From contig JAHJIQ010000028.1 of the NCBI GenBank assembly GCA_018823285.1, forward strand, positions 1 through 32,133: a stretch of DNA of 32,133 bases, written 5' to 3'. The notes beneath the pieces are model-generated. The model made no database searches and had not been told where the DNA came from. It saw only the letters and a program-made list of their open reading frames with translations. This DNA is from Pseudomonadota bacterium. GTDB lineage: Bacteria > Desulfobacterota > Desulfobulbia > Desulfobulbales > JAGXFP01. This document shows, piece after piece, positions 7,903-15,904 of this stretch. The first letter of the stretch is position 1. Every line of letters begins with the position of its first letter. A program made the position numbers and the translations under genes.

Positions 7903-8865
7903 ATGCGCGATTATCTTGCCGCCCTTACCACCAGTCATCTCCCCGAGATCAGGAAACTTCTCGCCGACTACGACACAATCACCGCCTCCGCCAAGAAGGG
8001 AATCACCCGTTACCGGCGCCCGTTCGAATCGATCCAACACATCAGGGCCGAACACCTCGACCTCACCCGGGATACAGTGATCATAGGCAAAGAAGAAGAG
8101 CTTGACCAAGAGGACCGGGAAAAGGTCTATCAGGCCATGCGCGCTTTCATGCCCTGGCGCAAGGGCCCGTTTGAGGTGTTCGGCACCCAGATCGACGCCG
8201 AGTGGCGAAGCGGGCGAAAGTGGCAGAGAGTCGAACAGGTCCTGCCCGACCTTTCCGGGAAAATCATCGCCGATATCGGCTGCAACAACGGTTATTACAT
8301 GTTCCGGATGGCCGCCCATGAGCCCCGACTGGTTCTCGGCTTTGAACCCCATCTGCAGCATCATTTTTCCTTCCGCACCCTGAACAGCCTGGCCCGACAG
8401 GGGAATCTCTACAGTGAAATGTTCGGGGTGGAAGAGATCGGCCTCTTCGACAACTGCTTCGACGTGGTTTTCATGATGGGCATTCTCTATCACCGGATCT
8501 CGCCGGTGGAGGTGTTGAAGGAAACCAGAAAGGCGCTCCGGCCCGGCGGCGCCCTGATCGTCGAATCGCAGGGGATCCCAGGCGATGACCCCGTTGCCCT
8601 GTTCCCGGAAACCACCTACGCCAAAGTTCCCGGCATCTATTTTGTCCCCACCGCCACTTGCCTTGCCAACTGGCTGAGCCGCGCCGGATATTCCGACGTG
8701 GAGATATTCTATACTCATCCCATGAACAGCTCCGAACAACGCCGCACCGACTGGATGACCTTTGAATCCTACAACGATTTTATCGACCCGCAGAACCCGT
8801 CTCAGACCATTGAAGGCTACCCCGCCCCATTGCGGATTTTCGTCAAAGCCGTCAATCACGGATGA
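7903..8865 (+). CDS. cmoB: tRNA U34 carboxymethyltransferase CmoB
   Basis: This 320-residue protein uses carboxy-SAM to turn 5-hydroxyuridine at tRNA position 34 into cmo5U, which broadens wobble decoding. The N-terminal tRNA-binding region shows FMPWRKGPFEVFGTQIDAEWRSGRKW, a near-invariant CmoB signature, and the Rossmann site reads IADIGCNNGYYMFRM. VFMMGILYHRISP and PTATCLANWL follow as in the family. It forms a pair with cmoA. The start has no clear SD (GAGCCCCTAGTC before the ATG), again suggesting coupled translation. A 5-hydroxylation enzyme (TrhO or TrhP type) is not in the window. Confidence 0.95.
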   Translation: MRDYLAALTTSHLPEIRKLLADYDTITASAKKGITRYRRPFESIQHIRAEHLDLTRDTVIIGKEEELDQEDREKVYQAMRAFMPWRKGPFEVFGTQIDAEWRSGRKWQRVEQVLPDLSGKIIADIGCNNGYYMFRMAAHEPRLVLGFEPHLQHHFSFRTLNSLARQGNLYSEMFGVEEIGLFDNCFDVVFMMGILYHRISPVEVLKETRKALRPGGALIVESQGIPGDDPVALFPETTYAKVPGIYFVPTATCLANWLSRAGYSDVEIFYTHPMNSSEQRRTDWMTFESYNDFIDPQNPSQTIEGYPAPLRIFVKAVNHG

Positions 8866-8899
8866 TCCGCAGAGGGTCAACCCGATCATCAAGAACTGA

Positions 8900-8928
8900 T
8901 TGCATTAGGCCGGATAAAAATATATATT
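8900..8928 (+). promoter_or_regulatory. Sigma70-like promoter before the exported helical protein
   Basis: TTGCAT at 8900-8905 is followed after exactly 17 bp by TATATT at 8923-8928. It sits in the 109-bp gap after cmoB and would start a transcript near 8935, about 40 nt before the ATG at 8975. Confidence 0.5.
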
Positions 8929-8974
8929 AAAAAATCTTCATGTTTTCACGAACATACTTGCTCACGGGGGAGCC

Positions 8975-9637
8975 ATGAAATTCATCCACATTTTTGCGAT
9001 GTTGCTTTTTCTCTTCCCGACTTACGGCCTTTGCGCAAATAACACCGACCGGCCGGCCCCACCGCCCGAACTCACCGAAATCGCCACCCATTTCAGTGAT
9101 CTGGAAGAGTCCTTTGAGGCGAAAAACTGGAACGAAGCCCTTGAACATCTCAACAAGGCCAATTCGCTGATCGGGGTGATTCTCCCCAACCTGCGCCAGA
9201 ACACCGACCGTAAAGATCTGAATACGTTCAGAATGAAATTTATGAACCTGAAAGAGAGTATCGAAGGCCGGCATTACGAACTTGCCGAAGAAGGCTATAT
9301 CGATGCCCAGAAAGCATATTTCATCCTGACCGACTACTATGCGTTCAAGACCCCGTTTTTTCTCGGAATCACGGGAAAATACCTCGATGAGGCAGTCGAA
9401 GCCGCCGAGAAAAACGACTACAAAAATGTCGCCGCCGAGATGGTTGAGGTGAGCGAATTCATCGAATCATTTGACAAGCAGCTCGAATCACACGGTGTCA
9501 AGGGAGAGGATCTTGAAACCTTTATCCTGACCTGTTACCGCACCAGAAAAGCTGCCGAAAACGGTGAACAGAAAAAGATCGAAGAAGGCCTCGACACCCT
9601 CAAAGACCTTCACGCCGTTTTCATCAAATTATTTTAA
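8975..9637 (+). CDS. Exported alpha-helical protein of unknown function
   Basis: I do not recognise this 220-residue protein. Residues 1-21 are a clear signal peptide (MKFIHIFAMLLFLFPTYGLCA), so it is periplasmic or, if C20 is lipidated, membrane-attached. The mature part is almost entirely predicted helix, rich in Glu, Lys, Leu and Ala with no transmembrane segment and no metal or haem motif. Repeated patterns of the type A-x-x-x-x-Y/D around HYELAEEGYIDAQKAYF and AVEAAEKNDYKNVAAEMVEV suggest a helical bundle. The start is fixed by GGGGGAG about 4 nt upstream. It is probably a single-gene unit with the promoter at 8900. The 186 bp after it hold one GC hairpin (9648-9666) with no T-tract. Confidence 0.8.
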   Translation: MKFIHIFAMLLFLFPTYGLCANNTDRPAPPPELTEIATHFSDLEESFEAKNWNEALEHLNKANSLIGVILPNLRQNTDRKDLNTFRMKFMNLKESIEGRHYELAEEGYIDAQKAYFILTDYYAFKTPFFLGITGKYLDEAVEAAEKNDYKNVAAEMVEVSEFIESFDKQLESHGVKGEDLETFILTCYRTRKAAENGEQKKIEEGLDTLKDLHAVFIKLF

Positions 9638-9826
9638 CAGGTCTCCCTCCGGCCATCCCGGCCGGACTCTCACGCGGGCTCTTCTCACCAGGAACGTTCT
9701 TCTTCGGCAACAGTGGTAAGATCATGAATGAACCAGCACCTTTTTCTTCCAGCAAAAAAACAGGTATGTGCATCTTTTAAACATTTGCCGTGACCCCCGG
9801 CCGGATCCTTACCAACAGGAACAATG

Positions 9827-10642
9827 ATGATTGATTTTATTCTCCAACTCAATCCCGTCACCCAGGCTTTCCTGGCCACCCTGTTCACCTGGGGGGTCAC
9901 CGCCGCCGGCGCCGCACTTGTTTTTTTCACCCGGGCGTTAAACAAAAAACTCATGGACGCCATGCTTGGCTTTGCGGCAGGGGTCATGATTGCCGCAAGC
10001 TTCTGGTCTCTCCTCGCTCCGGGTATCCAGATGGCGGAGCATCTGGGGCACATCCCGTGGCTGACCGCAGTCATCGGCTTTATGGGGGGCGGCATTTTCA
10101 TGCGCCTTACCGACACCTTACTTCCCCACCTTCATCCGGGTCTGAGCATCGATAAAAAAGAGGGGATAAAAACCTCCTGGCAGCGCAGCACCCTGCTGGT
10201 GCTCGCCATCACCCTGCACAATATCCCCGAGGGCCTGGCGGTCGGGGTGGCTTTCGGTGCGGTTGCGGCCGACCTTCCCTCCGCAACCATCGGCGGGGCG
10301 ATCGCTCTGGCAATCGGCATCGGCATCCAGAATTTTCCCGAAGGCACGGCGGTTTCGCTTCCCCTGCGAAGAGAAGGTCTGAGCAAATGGAAAAGCTTTC
10401 TCATGGGACAGGCTTCCGGGATCGTAGAACCGATTGCCGGGGTCCTCGGCGCGCTGTTTGTTCTCCGGATGCAGAACATTCTCCCCTACGCCCTCTGCTT
10501 TGCCGCCGGGGCAATGATTTTTGTCGTCGTTGAGGAGCTGATCCCTGAGTCACAACGAGATTATGCCCATATCGATCTGGTGACCATGGCAACCATGACT
10601 GGTTTCTCGGTGATGATGATTCTCGATGTGGCTCTCGGCTGA
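9827..10642 (+). CDS. ZIP family divalent metal transporter (ZupT-like)
   Basis: This inner-membrane protein has about 271 residues and roughly eight hydrophobic segments. The two ZIP metal-site motifs are intact: HNIPEG (near 131-136) in transmembrane helix 4 and QNFPEG (near 168-173) in helix 5. A short His-containing loop (LPHLHPG) lies between helices 3 and 4. ZIP proteins import Zn2+ and often Fe2+ or Mn2+ into the cytoplasm; which metal cannot be told here. Two adjacent ATGs compete (9824 and 9827); AGGA sits 6 nt before the second, which I prefer. It is convergent with the radical SAM gene. I see no Zur or Fur box. Confidence 0.9.
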   Translation: MIDFILQLNPVTQAFLATLFTWGVTAAGAALVFFTRALNKKLMDAMLGFAAGVMIAASFWSLLAPGIQMAEHLGHIPWLTAVIGFMGGGIFMRLTDTLLPHLHPGLSIDKKEGIKTSWQRSTLLVLAITLHNIPEGLAVGVAFGAVAADLPSATIGGAIALAIGIGIQNFPEGTAVSLPLRREGLSKWKSFLMGQASGIVEPIAGVLGALFVLRMQNILPYALCFAAGAMIFVVVEELIPESQRDYAHIDLVTMATMTGFSVMMILDVALG

Positions 10643-10681
10643 TCAGCCCCACCACCTTTAGGGAACCAAAACTACCTCAGA

Positions 10682-10709
10682 ACAGACACCGGCACACACG
10701 CCTGTCTGT
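10682..10709. terminator. Hairpin between convergent genes, possible bidirectional terminator
   Basis: ACAGACA (10682-10688) pairs with TGTCTGT (10703-10709), and an inner GGC/GCC extends the stem around an ACACAC loop with a small bulge. It sits in the 70-bp gap between the convergent zip and radical SAM genes. There is no U-tract on either side, so this is only a candidate. Confidence 0.33.
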
Positions 10710-10712
10710 AAT

Positions 10713-11729
10713 TCACCCGCCGACAAAAGTGACTTCGCCACGAATCGCATTTTTCTCAAAAACCGGTTCGACCCCGTCCAGAAGCCCCTTGTCGGCAAGT
10801 CGTTTCAGATTGCTGTTCCCCTCCCCCCGAAACACGGACTGATCCGCCTCGGCAACAATCATTTTCCCGGTCGTCGGCCGTAAAGGGTCCTGCAGCAGTT
10901 TCACCACTCGGCGATAAAGGTTTCTTGATTGCACCAGTTCACCAAAGGCAGGATGATAGGGGCCTGCCAGAATCTCACCAGCCAGGGTGTCCGTAGCCTG
11001 CAATCCGGTCCTGACCACCCTGACCCCCCGGTGCCGGAATATCTCCTGCATCCGCCCACATAGAATAACCGCCCTTGCCAGTGAGAGCGGGCGGTAGGCA
11101 GCGGACCGGTATCGCTCCGCAAGCTCGCTGTCTTTTAATACTACCGCCGGGTAGATTCGCACCAGATCAGGAGCCAGAAAGGAGATCCGTTCCGCACTGC
11201 GCAGAGCGCCGGAGGTGGTCTGGCCGGGAAGCCCGGCCATGAGTTGGACCCCGACCTCAAGACCGGCCTCGCGGACACAACGGATCGCCTTTTCAGAATC
11301 GGCTCCGGTATGCCCCCGCCCCGATTCCGCCAGAACCCGGTCATCCATCGACTGGACACCAAGCTCAACAGTGCAGACCCCGCGCGCTTTAAGAAATGCC
11401 GCGATGCAGGAATCCATGGCATCAGGCCGGGTCGACAACCTGATCCCGGAAACCTCACCGTTTTCAAGAAAGGGACTTACCGCATCAAGAAGCTCGCGCT
11501 GCCGCTTTTCCGTCAAACCGGTAAAACTGCCGCCGTAGAACGCTACCACTACCTTGCCCCGCCCGGGATGCCTTGGCTGCTGCAATCGCCTTTTGATTTC
11601 AGTCGCAACCGCACTGCCGGAAACAGCCACGTCACCGGCGCCGGCAATCTTTCGCTGGTTGCAGAATACACAGCGATGCGGACAGCCCTGATGGGCTATG
11701 AAAAAGGGAATGATAAGAGGGGGGCGCAT
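10713..11729 (-). CDS. Radical SAM protein, Elp3/coproporphyrinogen-oxidase-like fold
   Basis: This 338-residue protein carries the 4Fe-4S motif C16-x3-C20-x2-C23 in GCPHRCVFC, so it should cleave SAM to a 5'-deoxyadenosyl radical. AFYGGSFTGL, STRPDAMD, VELGVQSMDD and GLEVGVQLMAGLPGQT follow in the order seen in the Elp3/HemN-related radical SAM domain. There is no C-terminal GNAT acetyltransferase domain, so it is not a full Elp3, and substrate is unknown. It begins 15 bp after the rnc stop and is presumably co-transcribed with it. The start lacks a strong SD. Confidence 0.88.
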   Translation of the reverse strand: MRPPLIIPFFIAHQGCPHRCVFCNQRKIAGAGDVAVSGSAVATEIKRRLQQPRHPGRGKVVVAFYGGSFTGLTEKRQRELLDAVSPFLENGEVSGIRLSTRPDAMDSCIAAFLKARGVCTVELGVQSMDDRVLAESGRGHTGADSEKAIRCVREAGLEVGVQLMAGLPGQTTSGALRSAERISFLAPDLVRIYPAVVLKDSELAERYRSAAYRPLSLARAVILCGRMQEIFRHRGVRVVRTGLQATDTLAGEILAGPYHPAFGELVQSRNLYRRVVKLLQDPLRPTTGKMIVAEADQSVFRGEGNSNLKRLADKGLLDGVEPVFEKNAIRGEVTFVGG

Positions 11730-11744
11730 CGGAAGAATCTCTGA

Positions 11745-12485
11745 TCAGGTTTCCGGAATCGGGATCTCGTCAATTTTCAGGATCGCCTCGGCGGCGGATT
11801 GCTGCTCAGCTTCCTTCTTGCTCCGGGCCTTGCCGGTGGCAAGAAGCACACCGCGAAACCTGACCGAGATCGTAAACATCTTGCAATGGTCAGGTCCATC
11901 CTCCTTTTCCAGAACATATTCCGGCGCTTCACCATACCGCTCCTGGGTAAGCTCCTGGAGACGGCTCTTGGCATCGGCCAAACCCATTCCTTTTTTCTGG
12001 GTTTCAACTCTGCCTGAAAAATGCTGCTCAATGATGATCGACACATCCGCAAAGCCGCCGTCATCGAAAATGGCACCGATGACTGCCTCGTAGGTGCTGG
12101 AGAGAATGGAGGGTTTCGTCCGGCCAGCAGAGGCGTCCTCACCCTTGCCGAGAAAGAGATACCTCCCAAGGTCGAGACTTTCTGCCAATTCGGCAAGATG
12201 ACTCTCTTTGACCAGCATGGCCCGCAACCTGGTCATCTCGCCTTCCCGCATCACGGGATAGGCTCGGTAGAGGATCTGGCTGATCGCCAGGTCGAGCACC
12301 GCATCACCCAGGAATTCCAGCCTCTCGTTGTCATTTCCCTCCATGCCGGCCATTTCAAAGGAAAACGACCGGTGGACCAGAGCCAGTTGCAGGACCTGTC
12401 GATTTCTGAAAACATAGTCGAGTCTTTCTTCAAGTTCGGCAAGGAGGGTGTTGTTTTCCGTGGCAAGAGCTGCGAGTGAATCCAT
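11745..12485 (-). CDS. rnc: Ribonuclease III
   Basis: This 246-residue protein has an RNase III catalytic domain (about 15-155) and a C-terminal double-stranded RNA-binding domain (about 170-240, DAKSRLQELTQERYG through KSKKEAEQQSAAEAIL-like sequence). It cuts double-stranded RNA, including rRNA precursors. The signature NERLEFLGDAVLD gives E54, E57 and D61. The second acidic cluster reads ILSSTYEAVIGAIF: E133 is present but the position matching E. coli D114 is Ser130, which I checked at the codon level (AGC). Length and architecture are normal. It shares a minus-strand unit with the radical SAM gene and is divergent from tRNA-Cys. Confidence 0.95.
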   Translation of the reverse strand: MDSLAALATENNTLLAELEERLDYVFRNRQVLQLALVHRSFSFEMAGMEGNDNERLEFLGDAVLDLAISQILYRAYPVMREGEMTRLRAMLVKESHLAELAESLDLGRYLFLGKGEDASAGRTKPSILSSTYEAVIGAIFDDGGFADVSIIIEQHFSGRVETQKKGMGLADAKSRLQELTQERYGEAPEYVLEKEDGPDHCKMFTISVRFRGVLLATGKARSKKEAEQQSAAEAILKIDEIPIPET

Positions 12486-12510
12486 ACGCTAAAGACCTTG
12501 ATATTTCTTC

Positions 12511-12540
12511 TTGTCAAAAAGAACAATCTATGTTTAGAAT
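12511..12540 (+). promoter_or_regulatory. Promoter of tRNA-Cys
   Basis: TTGTCA (12511-12516) and TAGAAT (12535-12540) are spaced by 18 bp, 20 bp upstream of the mature tRNA 5' end. Each hexamer differs from consensus at one position. Confidence 0.6.
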
Positions 12541-12560
12541 TGGGCCGCATTCATCATTAC

Positions 12561-12636
<76 letters not shown>

Positions 12637-12648
12637 GAAATAACAAAA

Positions 12649-12677
12649 GGCTGGTCTTTCGACCAGCCTTTTTTTTT
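12649..12677 (+). terminator. Rho-independent terminator of tRNA-Cys
   Basis: GGCTGGTC (12649-12656) and GACCAGCC (12661-12668) form a perfect 8-bp stem with a TTTC loop, followed by nine T residues and preceded by a short A-run. This is a textbook intrinsic terminator 12 bp past the tRNA CCA end. Confidence 0.93.
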
Positions 12678-12683
12678 GCCTCA

Positions 12684-12773
12684 CTGCAAACGAAAGATTG
12701 CAGCTTTCACCCTGCGGGCATAAGTCTCGATGTCTCGCAAGCTCGCTTATCGGTACGAGCAGGCAAGCTGCTC
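12684..12773. repeat. Two short perfect hairpins in the tRNA-CheZ gap
   Basis: CTGCAA/TTGCAG (12684-12689 with 12698-12703) and GAGCAG/CTGCTC (12757-12762 with 12768-12773) are each perfect 6-bp inverted repeats in the 106-bp gap between the tRNA terminator and the CheZ-like stop codon. Neither has a T-tract. They might help end or stabilise the cheZ transcript on the minus strand, or be chance. Confidence 0.3.
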
Positions 12774-12783
12774 AACTTAAGCT

Positions 12784-14343
12784 TTAAAACCCCATCTCCT
12801 CCAGAATCTCATTCACTGCGGCTTGATCGAGCATCCCGCCTCCATCCTCCTCCTCGCCATCTTTGGCGGCGACCTTCTCCAGATACTTGTCAACATCCTC
12901 CTGAGCAAGAGCCTTGCTCTCCTCAATGGAAATGGCCGGTTTTTCCTCCTTGCGCTTCAACTGTGATCCGAAGGAGACCACAATCCCGAGCAGCTGGATC
13001 TGGAAATCGGTCAACAGCTTGATGATCTTCATGATCTGCTGCCCGGAAAGGTCCTGGAAACTCAACACCTCGGTAATCTTGGAGGAGTCCACCGTGATCC
13101 CGCTCACCAGGTTGAAGGCATCTTCTATCTGCCTGAATATTTCCTGCTGGTCCTCAAGGGTCATGACACTGCCGGAGCCGTTCGTCACCTTGAATTCACG
13201 CCTTGCTGTTTCAGCAAGCGCGTCAATCTTGGGGATCACCGAGTTGATAATCCCGGCGATCTCTTCGGCCCCTGGTGGTGAGACAACAGAGGAAGCTGAG
13301 ATGCCGTCCCCTTCCGGAACATCCTCCTGAGGTTTGGCCAAGCCGATTTTTTCTTCCACGACAGGCATTTCCAAAGGCAGACTCTGGTCAAGAAAGATCG
13401 AGCCCTGATTTTTGTCCATATTTTTCATCAGGTTCTGGACACTTCGATCATTGCATGCTTCCGCAAGCGGCCCCAGAACGTCTGACAGAGGCACCACCAA
13501 AAAATTATCGGTGTCAGGCTCCATCCCCTTGACCCTGTCGCTGATCCGGTCGATGAATACATCGGTTCCAATGATCTGGGCCGCCTTTCCCCTGGCTTCA
13601 GTAATGTGTTCCTTGACCGTTTCATTGGTGCAAAGCTCATACATGGTCTGAAAAATCACATCGATATTAAAAAGGTATCTGGTCTTTTTCTCTGCTGCAG
13701 GTGGTGCGGGAGGCTCCGAGGCAGCGCCATTCAGAACGCCACCCCCCATTGATTCGGCAAGGACTTTCGCCCTTTCGAGCTCCTCCCTGATCCCGGCTAT
13801 CTCGTCACCAATCGGATCAGCATTTTCAACAAGCGCCTCTTCATCTCCCTCGCTATAAGATGAGGCGAAGGCTTTGTGATCTTTCAGGGAGTGAAGCAGC
13901 TCCCGAACCCCGATGGTCTGATCCTGGACTTTTTCCACCTGATCGAGAATTTCCATGGTGGCATTCTCGGTCATGTTGACGATCTCTTTGAGCTTAGCTT
14001 TGGCGGCATCAATCTTTTCACCCGCCTCGTCAAGTTCCGCCCTCTTGCCTTTCCGATCTTCGGCAGGGATATCGGTCATGGTGCTGCTCAAACTCTTCGC
14101 CAACATTCCGATATCATTATAGATATCGTTCGACATCTTCTTGTAGTAGTCGTCGCCGGCAACCGCACTCCGGGTCTCAGGGAAAGGCATTCCCCGTTCC
14201 ACCTCGACGATCTTTTCCACAACACTGGTCACCTTGCCGGCCCCGTCGCCGAGAACGGTGATATTGAGAATTGCCTCGTCAGTCGGGATCCGGAAAGTGC
14301 CGTTGCAGATTTCCAGGTTAATTTCCGGTTTGTTCGATGCCAT
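12784..14343 (-). CDS. Enlarged CheZ-like chemotaxis phosphatase with internal insert
   Basis: The protein has 519 residues, over twice E. coli CheZ (214). The N-terminal part (about 66-145) resembles the first CheZ helix: YYKKMSNDIYNDIGMLAKSL and later LKEIVNMTENATMEILDQVE. After a long middle section, residues about 398-460 resemble the second helix with FQDLSGQQIMKIIKLL: D431 and Q435 match the CheZ catalytic Asp and Gln that hydrolyse phospho-CheY. The last residues, QAAVNEILEEMGF, match the CheY-binding tail of CheZ. The roughly 250 residues between the helices include a folded-looking block (about 220-328, RYLFNIDVIFQTMYELC onward) between Pro/acidic linkers. CAGGAG supports the ATG. 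A PilZ gene lies 63 bp upstream in the same direction. I am fairly confident of the CheZ relation; the role of the insert is unknown. Confidence 0.78.
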   Translation of the reverse strand: MASNKPEINLEICNGTFRIPTDEAILNITVLGDGAGKVTSVVEKIVEVERGMPFPETRSAVAGDDYYKKMSNDIYNDIGMLAKSLSSTMTDIPAEDRKGKRAELDEAGEKIDAAKAKLKEIVNMTENATMEILDQVEKVQDQTIGVRELLHSLKDHKAFASSYSEGDEEALVENADPIGDEIAGIREELERAKVLAESMGGGVLNGAASEPPAPPAAEKKTRYLFNIDVIFQTMYELCTNETVKEHITEARGKAAQIIGTDVFIDRISDRVKGMEPDTDNFLVVPLSDVLGPLAEACNDRSVQNLMKNMDKNQGSIFLDQSLPLEMPVVEEKIGLAKPQEDVPEGDGISASSVVSPPGAEEIAGIINSVIPKIDALAETARREFKVTNGSGSVMTLEDQQEIFRQIEDAFNLVSGITVDSSKITEVLSFQDLSGQQIMKIIKLLTDFQIQLLGIVVSFGSQLKRKEEKPAISIEESKALAQEDVDKYLEKVAAKDGEEEDGGGMLDQAAVNEILEEMGF

Positions 14344-14406
14344 TGCCTGCTCCTGTTTTTTTTATACTTTCAATCGAGATATCTGACCCTGTTAGAAAAA
14401 ATGGTC

Positions 14407-14793
14407 CTAGAAAATCCGGCCGACAAAACAGATTCCTACTTCCTGCTCGTGATCTGCAGAATCAACTTCTCCACACCACATGACCCGGCCCAGAACCTTC
14501 AGCTTTCCGTGATCGGCCTGATTTCCCGTAGGGATCCATTCTTCTCCATCGACCTTCCATCCTGAAAACTCCAATAAAATCAGGAGCTGCTCATTTTTAT
14601 TGAGGGTACCGACTGTCGTAAACCTCAATCCGCCGGCGCCGATATCACAAACTCGGCCCACCCTGTCGAGTTCACCGACAGGAAGCAGATCAGGCGACAA
14701 CACCTTGAAGCGCATGGAAAAGCTCTTGTCCAGACGATCGAATCGCCTCTTCTCTTCAAAAGACCCATTGCCTTTTGCTTCTGTCTTCACCAT
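14407..14793 (-). CDS. PilZ domain protein (c-di-GMP binding)
   Basis: This 128-residue protein is essentially one PilZ domain. The cyclic di-GMP motifs are present: RRFDR near residues 16-20 (RxxxR) and DIGAGGLRF near 50-58 (D/NxSxxG, with Gly in place of Ser). VGICFVGRI closes the barrel. It should act as a cytoplasmic c-di-GMP receptor, with no output domain of its own. AAGGAG precedes the ATG at 14793. It is 63 bp upstream of the CheZ-like gene on the same strand, so the pair may link c-di-GMP level to flagellar control; that link is inference from position. The Ser-to-Gly change in the second motif might weaken binding. Confidence 0.85.
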   Translation of the reverse strand: MVKTEAKGNGSFEEKRRFDRLDKSFSMRFKVLSPDLLPVGELDRVGRVCDIGAGGLRFTTVGTLNKNEQLLILLEFSGWKVDGEEWIPTGNQADHGKLKVLGRVMWCGEVDSADHEQEVGICFVGRIF

Positions 14794-15167
14794 CTCACTC
14801 CTTGTGTCAAAAACATGACAACGTCAACCCGGACCATAAATATTTCCGTTAACAATCCCTTCACATCCGGGGCTCCGTAACAACTCCGGCACCACATACA
14901 TGATATGCTATCACAACTTGCAATTGAAATTACAGCCAGATATTTACTGTTTTTGATTTTTTATCCGTTCCGAATGGTGAGGCAGGACAGGTCGTTACAA
15001 AAAAACAGGGCGAAAGACGCACTGAAAAGTGCTGCCGAATCAAATCCCCTTGTGAAGGTCATCTGGTTGTAGGCCTGGATTCTTCCTTCAATCTTCAGGA
15101 GTGATTTCTAGCAGGAGTGCACTGGTTCCGAATCCTTGATTCATGCGATCAGGAGAGTAAATGCCGT
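14794..15167. other. 374-bp stretch without a gene
   Basis: This lies between the divergently arranged ends of the PilZ gene (start) and the isochorismatase-like gene (stop). It is AT-rich in its middle, with TGTCAAAAACATGACA near 14810 as an imperfect dyad that overlaps a TTGAC-containing stretch that may serve the PilZ gene on the minus strand. I see no ORF, RNA gene or terminator in it that I can support. Confidence 0.4.
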
Positions 15168-15728
15168 TTATTTCAGAAAGGGGAGAAGTTCCTTGAACTG
15201 GGGGGTCCCGGCCTTATGGAGCAACTCATAAATAATCATTTCGGTATTGGCCACCGTGGCGCCCATCTCGGCTATCCTCGCCAGCCCTGTCTGCCGGTTT
15301 GCTTCGGTGCGGGAGGACACCGCATCCGCCGGAACCCAGACCTTATAGCCATCCGCAAGCGCCCCCTGCACCGTCTGATAAACACAGATGTGGGTCTCGA
15401 CACCGCAGATCAACAGCGTGTTGATCTCTCCGCCAAGACCCTTGACCGCCGCTCTGATTGAATCGTTTGCGAAGCAGTTGAACTCCATCTTGTCGAGGGG
15501 AACAACGTTGTTGAAATCGGCCGTCACTTCCGGGACCAGTTCCCCGATCCTGGCCGCATACTGGGTTGTGGCAACCACCGGGATACCGAGAACATTGGCC
15601 GCCTTGACCAGCAGGGAAGCGTTTACGGCAACCCGTTCCTTGTCGTTGATGACCCGCATCAGACGCTCCTGGATATCAACCACCATCAGGGCACATTTTT
15701 CCGGTCGCAAGGGAGTGAGATCAACCAT
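15168..15728 (-). CDS. Isochorismatase-family cysteine hydrolase
   Basis: At 186 residues this is a typical stand-alone member of the isochorismatase-like (YcaC/nicotinamidase) hydrolase fold. The catalytic triad is visible: D18 in VVDIQ, K80 in LDKMEFNCF, and the nucleophile C115 in GVETHICV, with the cis-peptide region just before it. Such enzymes hydrolyse amides or isochorismate; the substrate here is unknown. The start is supported by GAGG before the ATG at 15728. It is divergent from asnS with a 176-bp AT-rich gap that must hold both promoters; I could not choose clear hexamers there. Confidence 0.87.
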   Translation of the reverse strand: MVDLTPLRPEKCALMVVDIQERLMRVINDKERVAVNASLLVKAANVLGIPVVATTQYAARIGELVPEVTADFNNVVPLDKMEFNCFANDSIRAAVKGLGGEINTLLICGVETHICVYQTVQGALADGYKVWVPADAVSSRTEANRQTGLARIAEMGATVANTEMIIYELLHKAGTPQFKELLPFLK

Positions 15729-15904
15729 TTTTTTCCTCGGTACTGTTTCCTGTCTTTGAATTCTTGAATAATACTATATATTCCATTGGGTACCATTCCC
15801 GGAAAACAGAATAACTTGATTGATTTTCCGGAACAATAAATTATCGGACCGAAAGATATTTTTTTGATGCGGTTTTCATTATCATACCAGCAGGACATCG
15901 ACCA

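Noticed and set aside
7897..8892. 331-codon minus-strand open frame
   Set aside because: It lies antisense to cmoB, whose protein is unmistakable. Long antisense frames are common in GC-rich genes.
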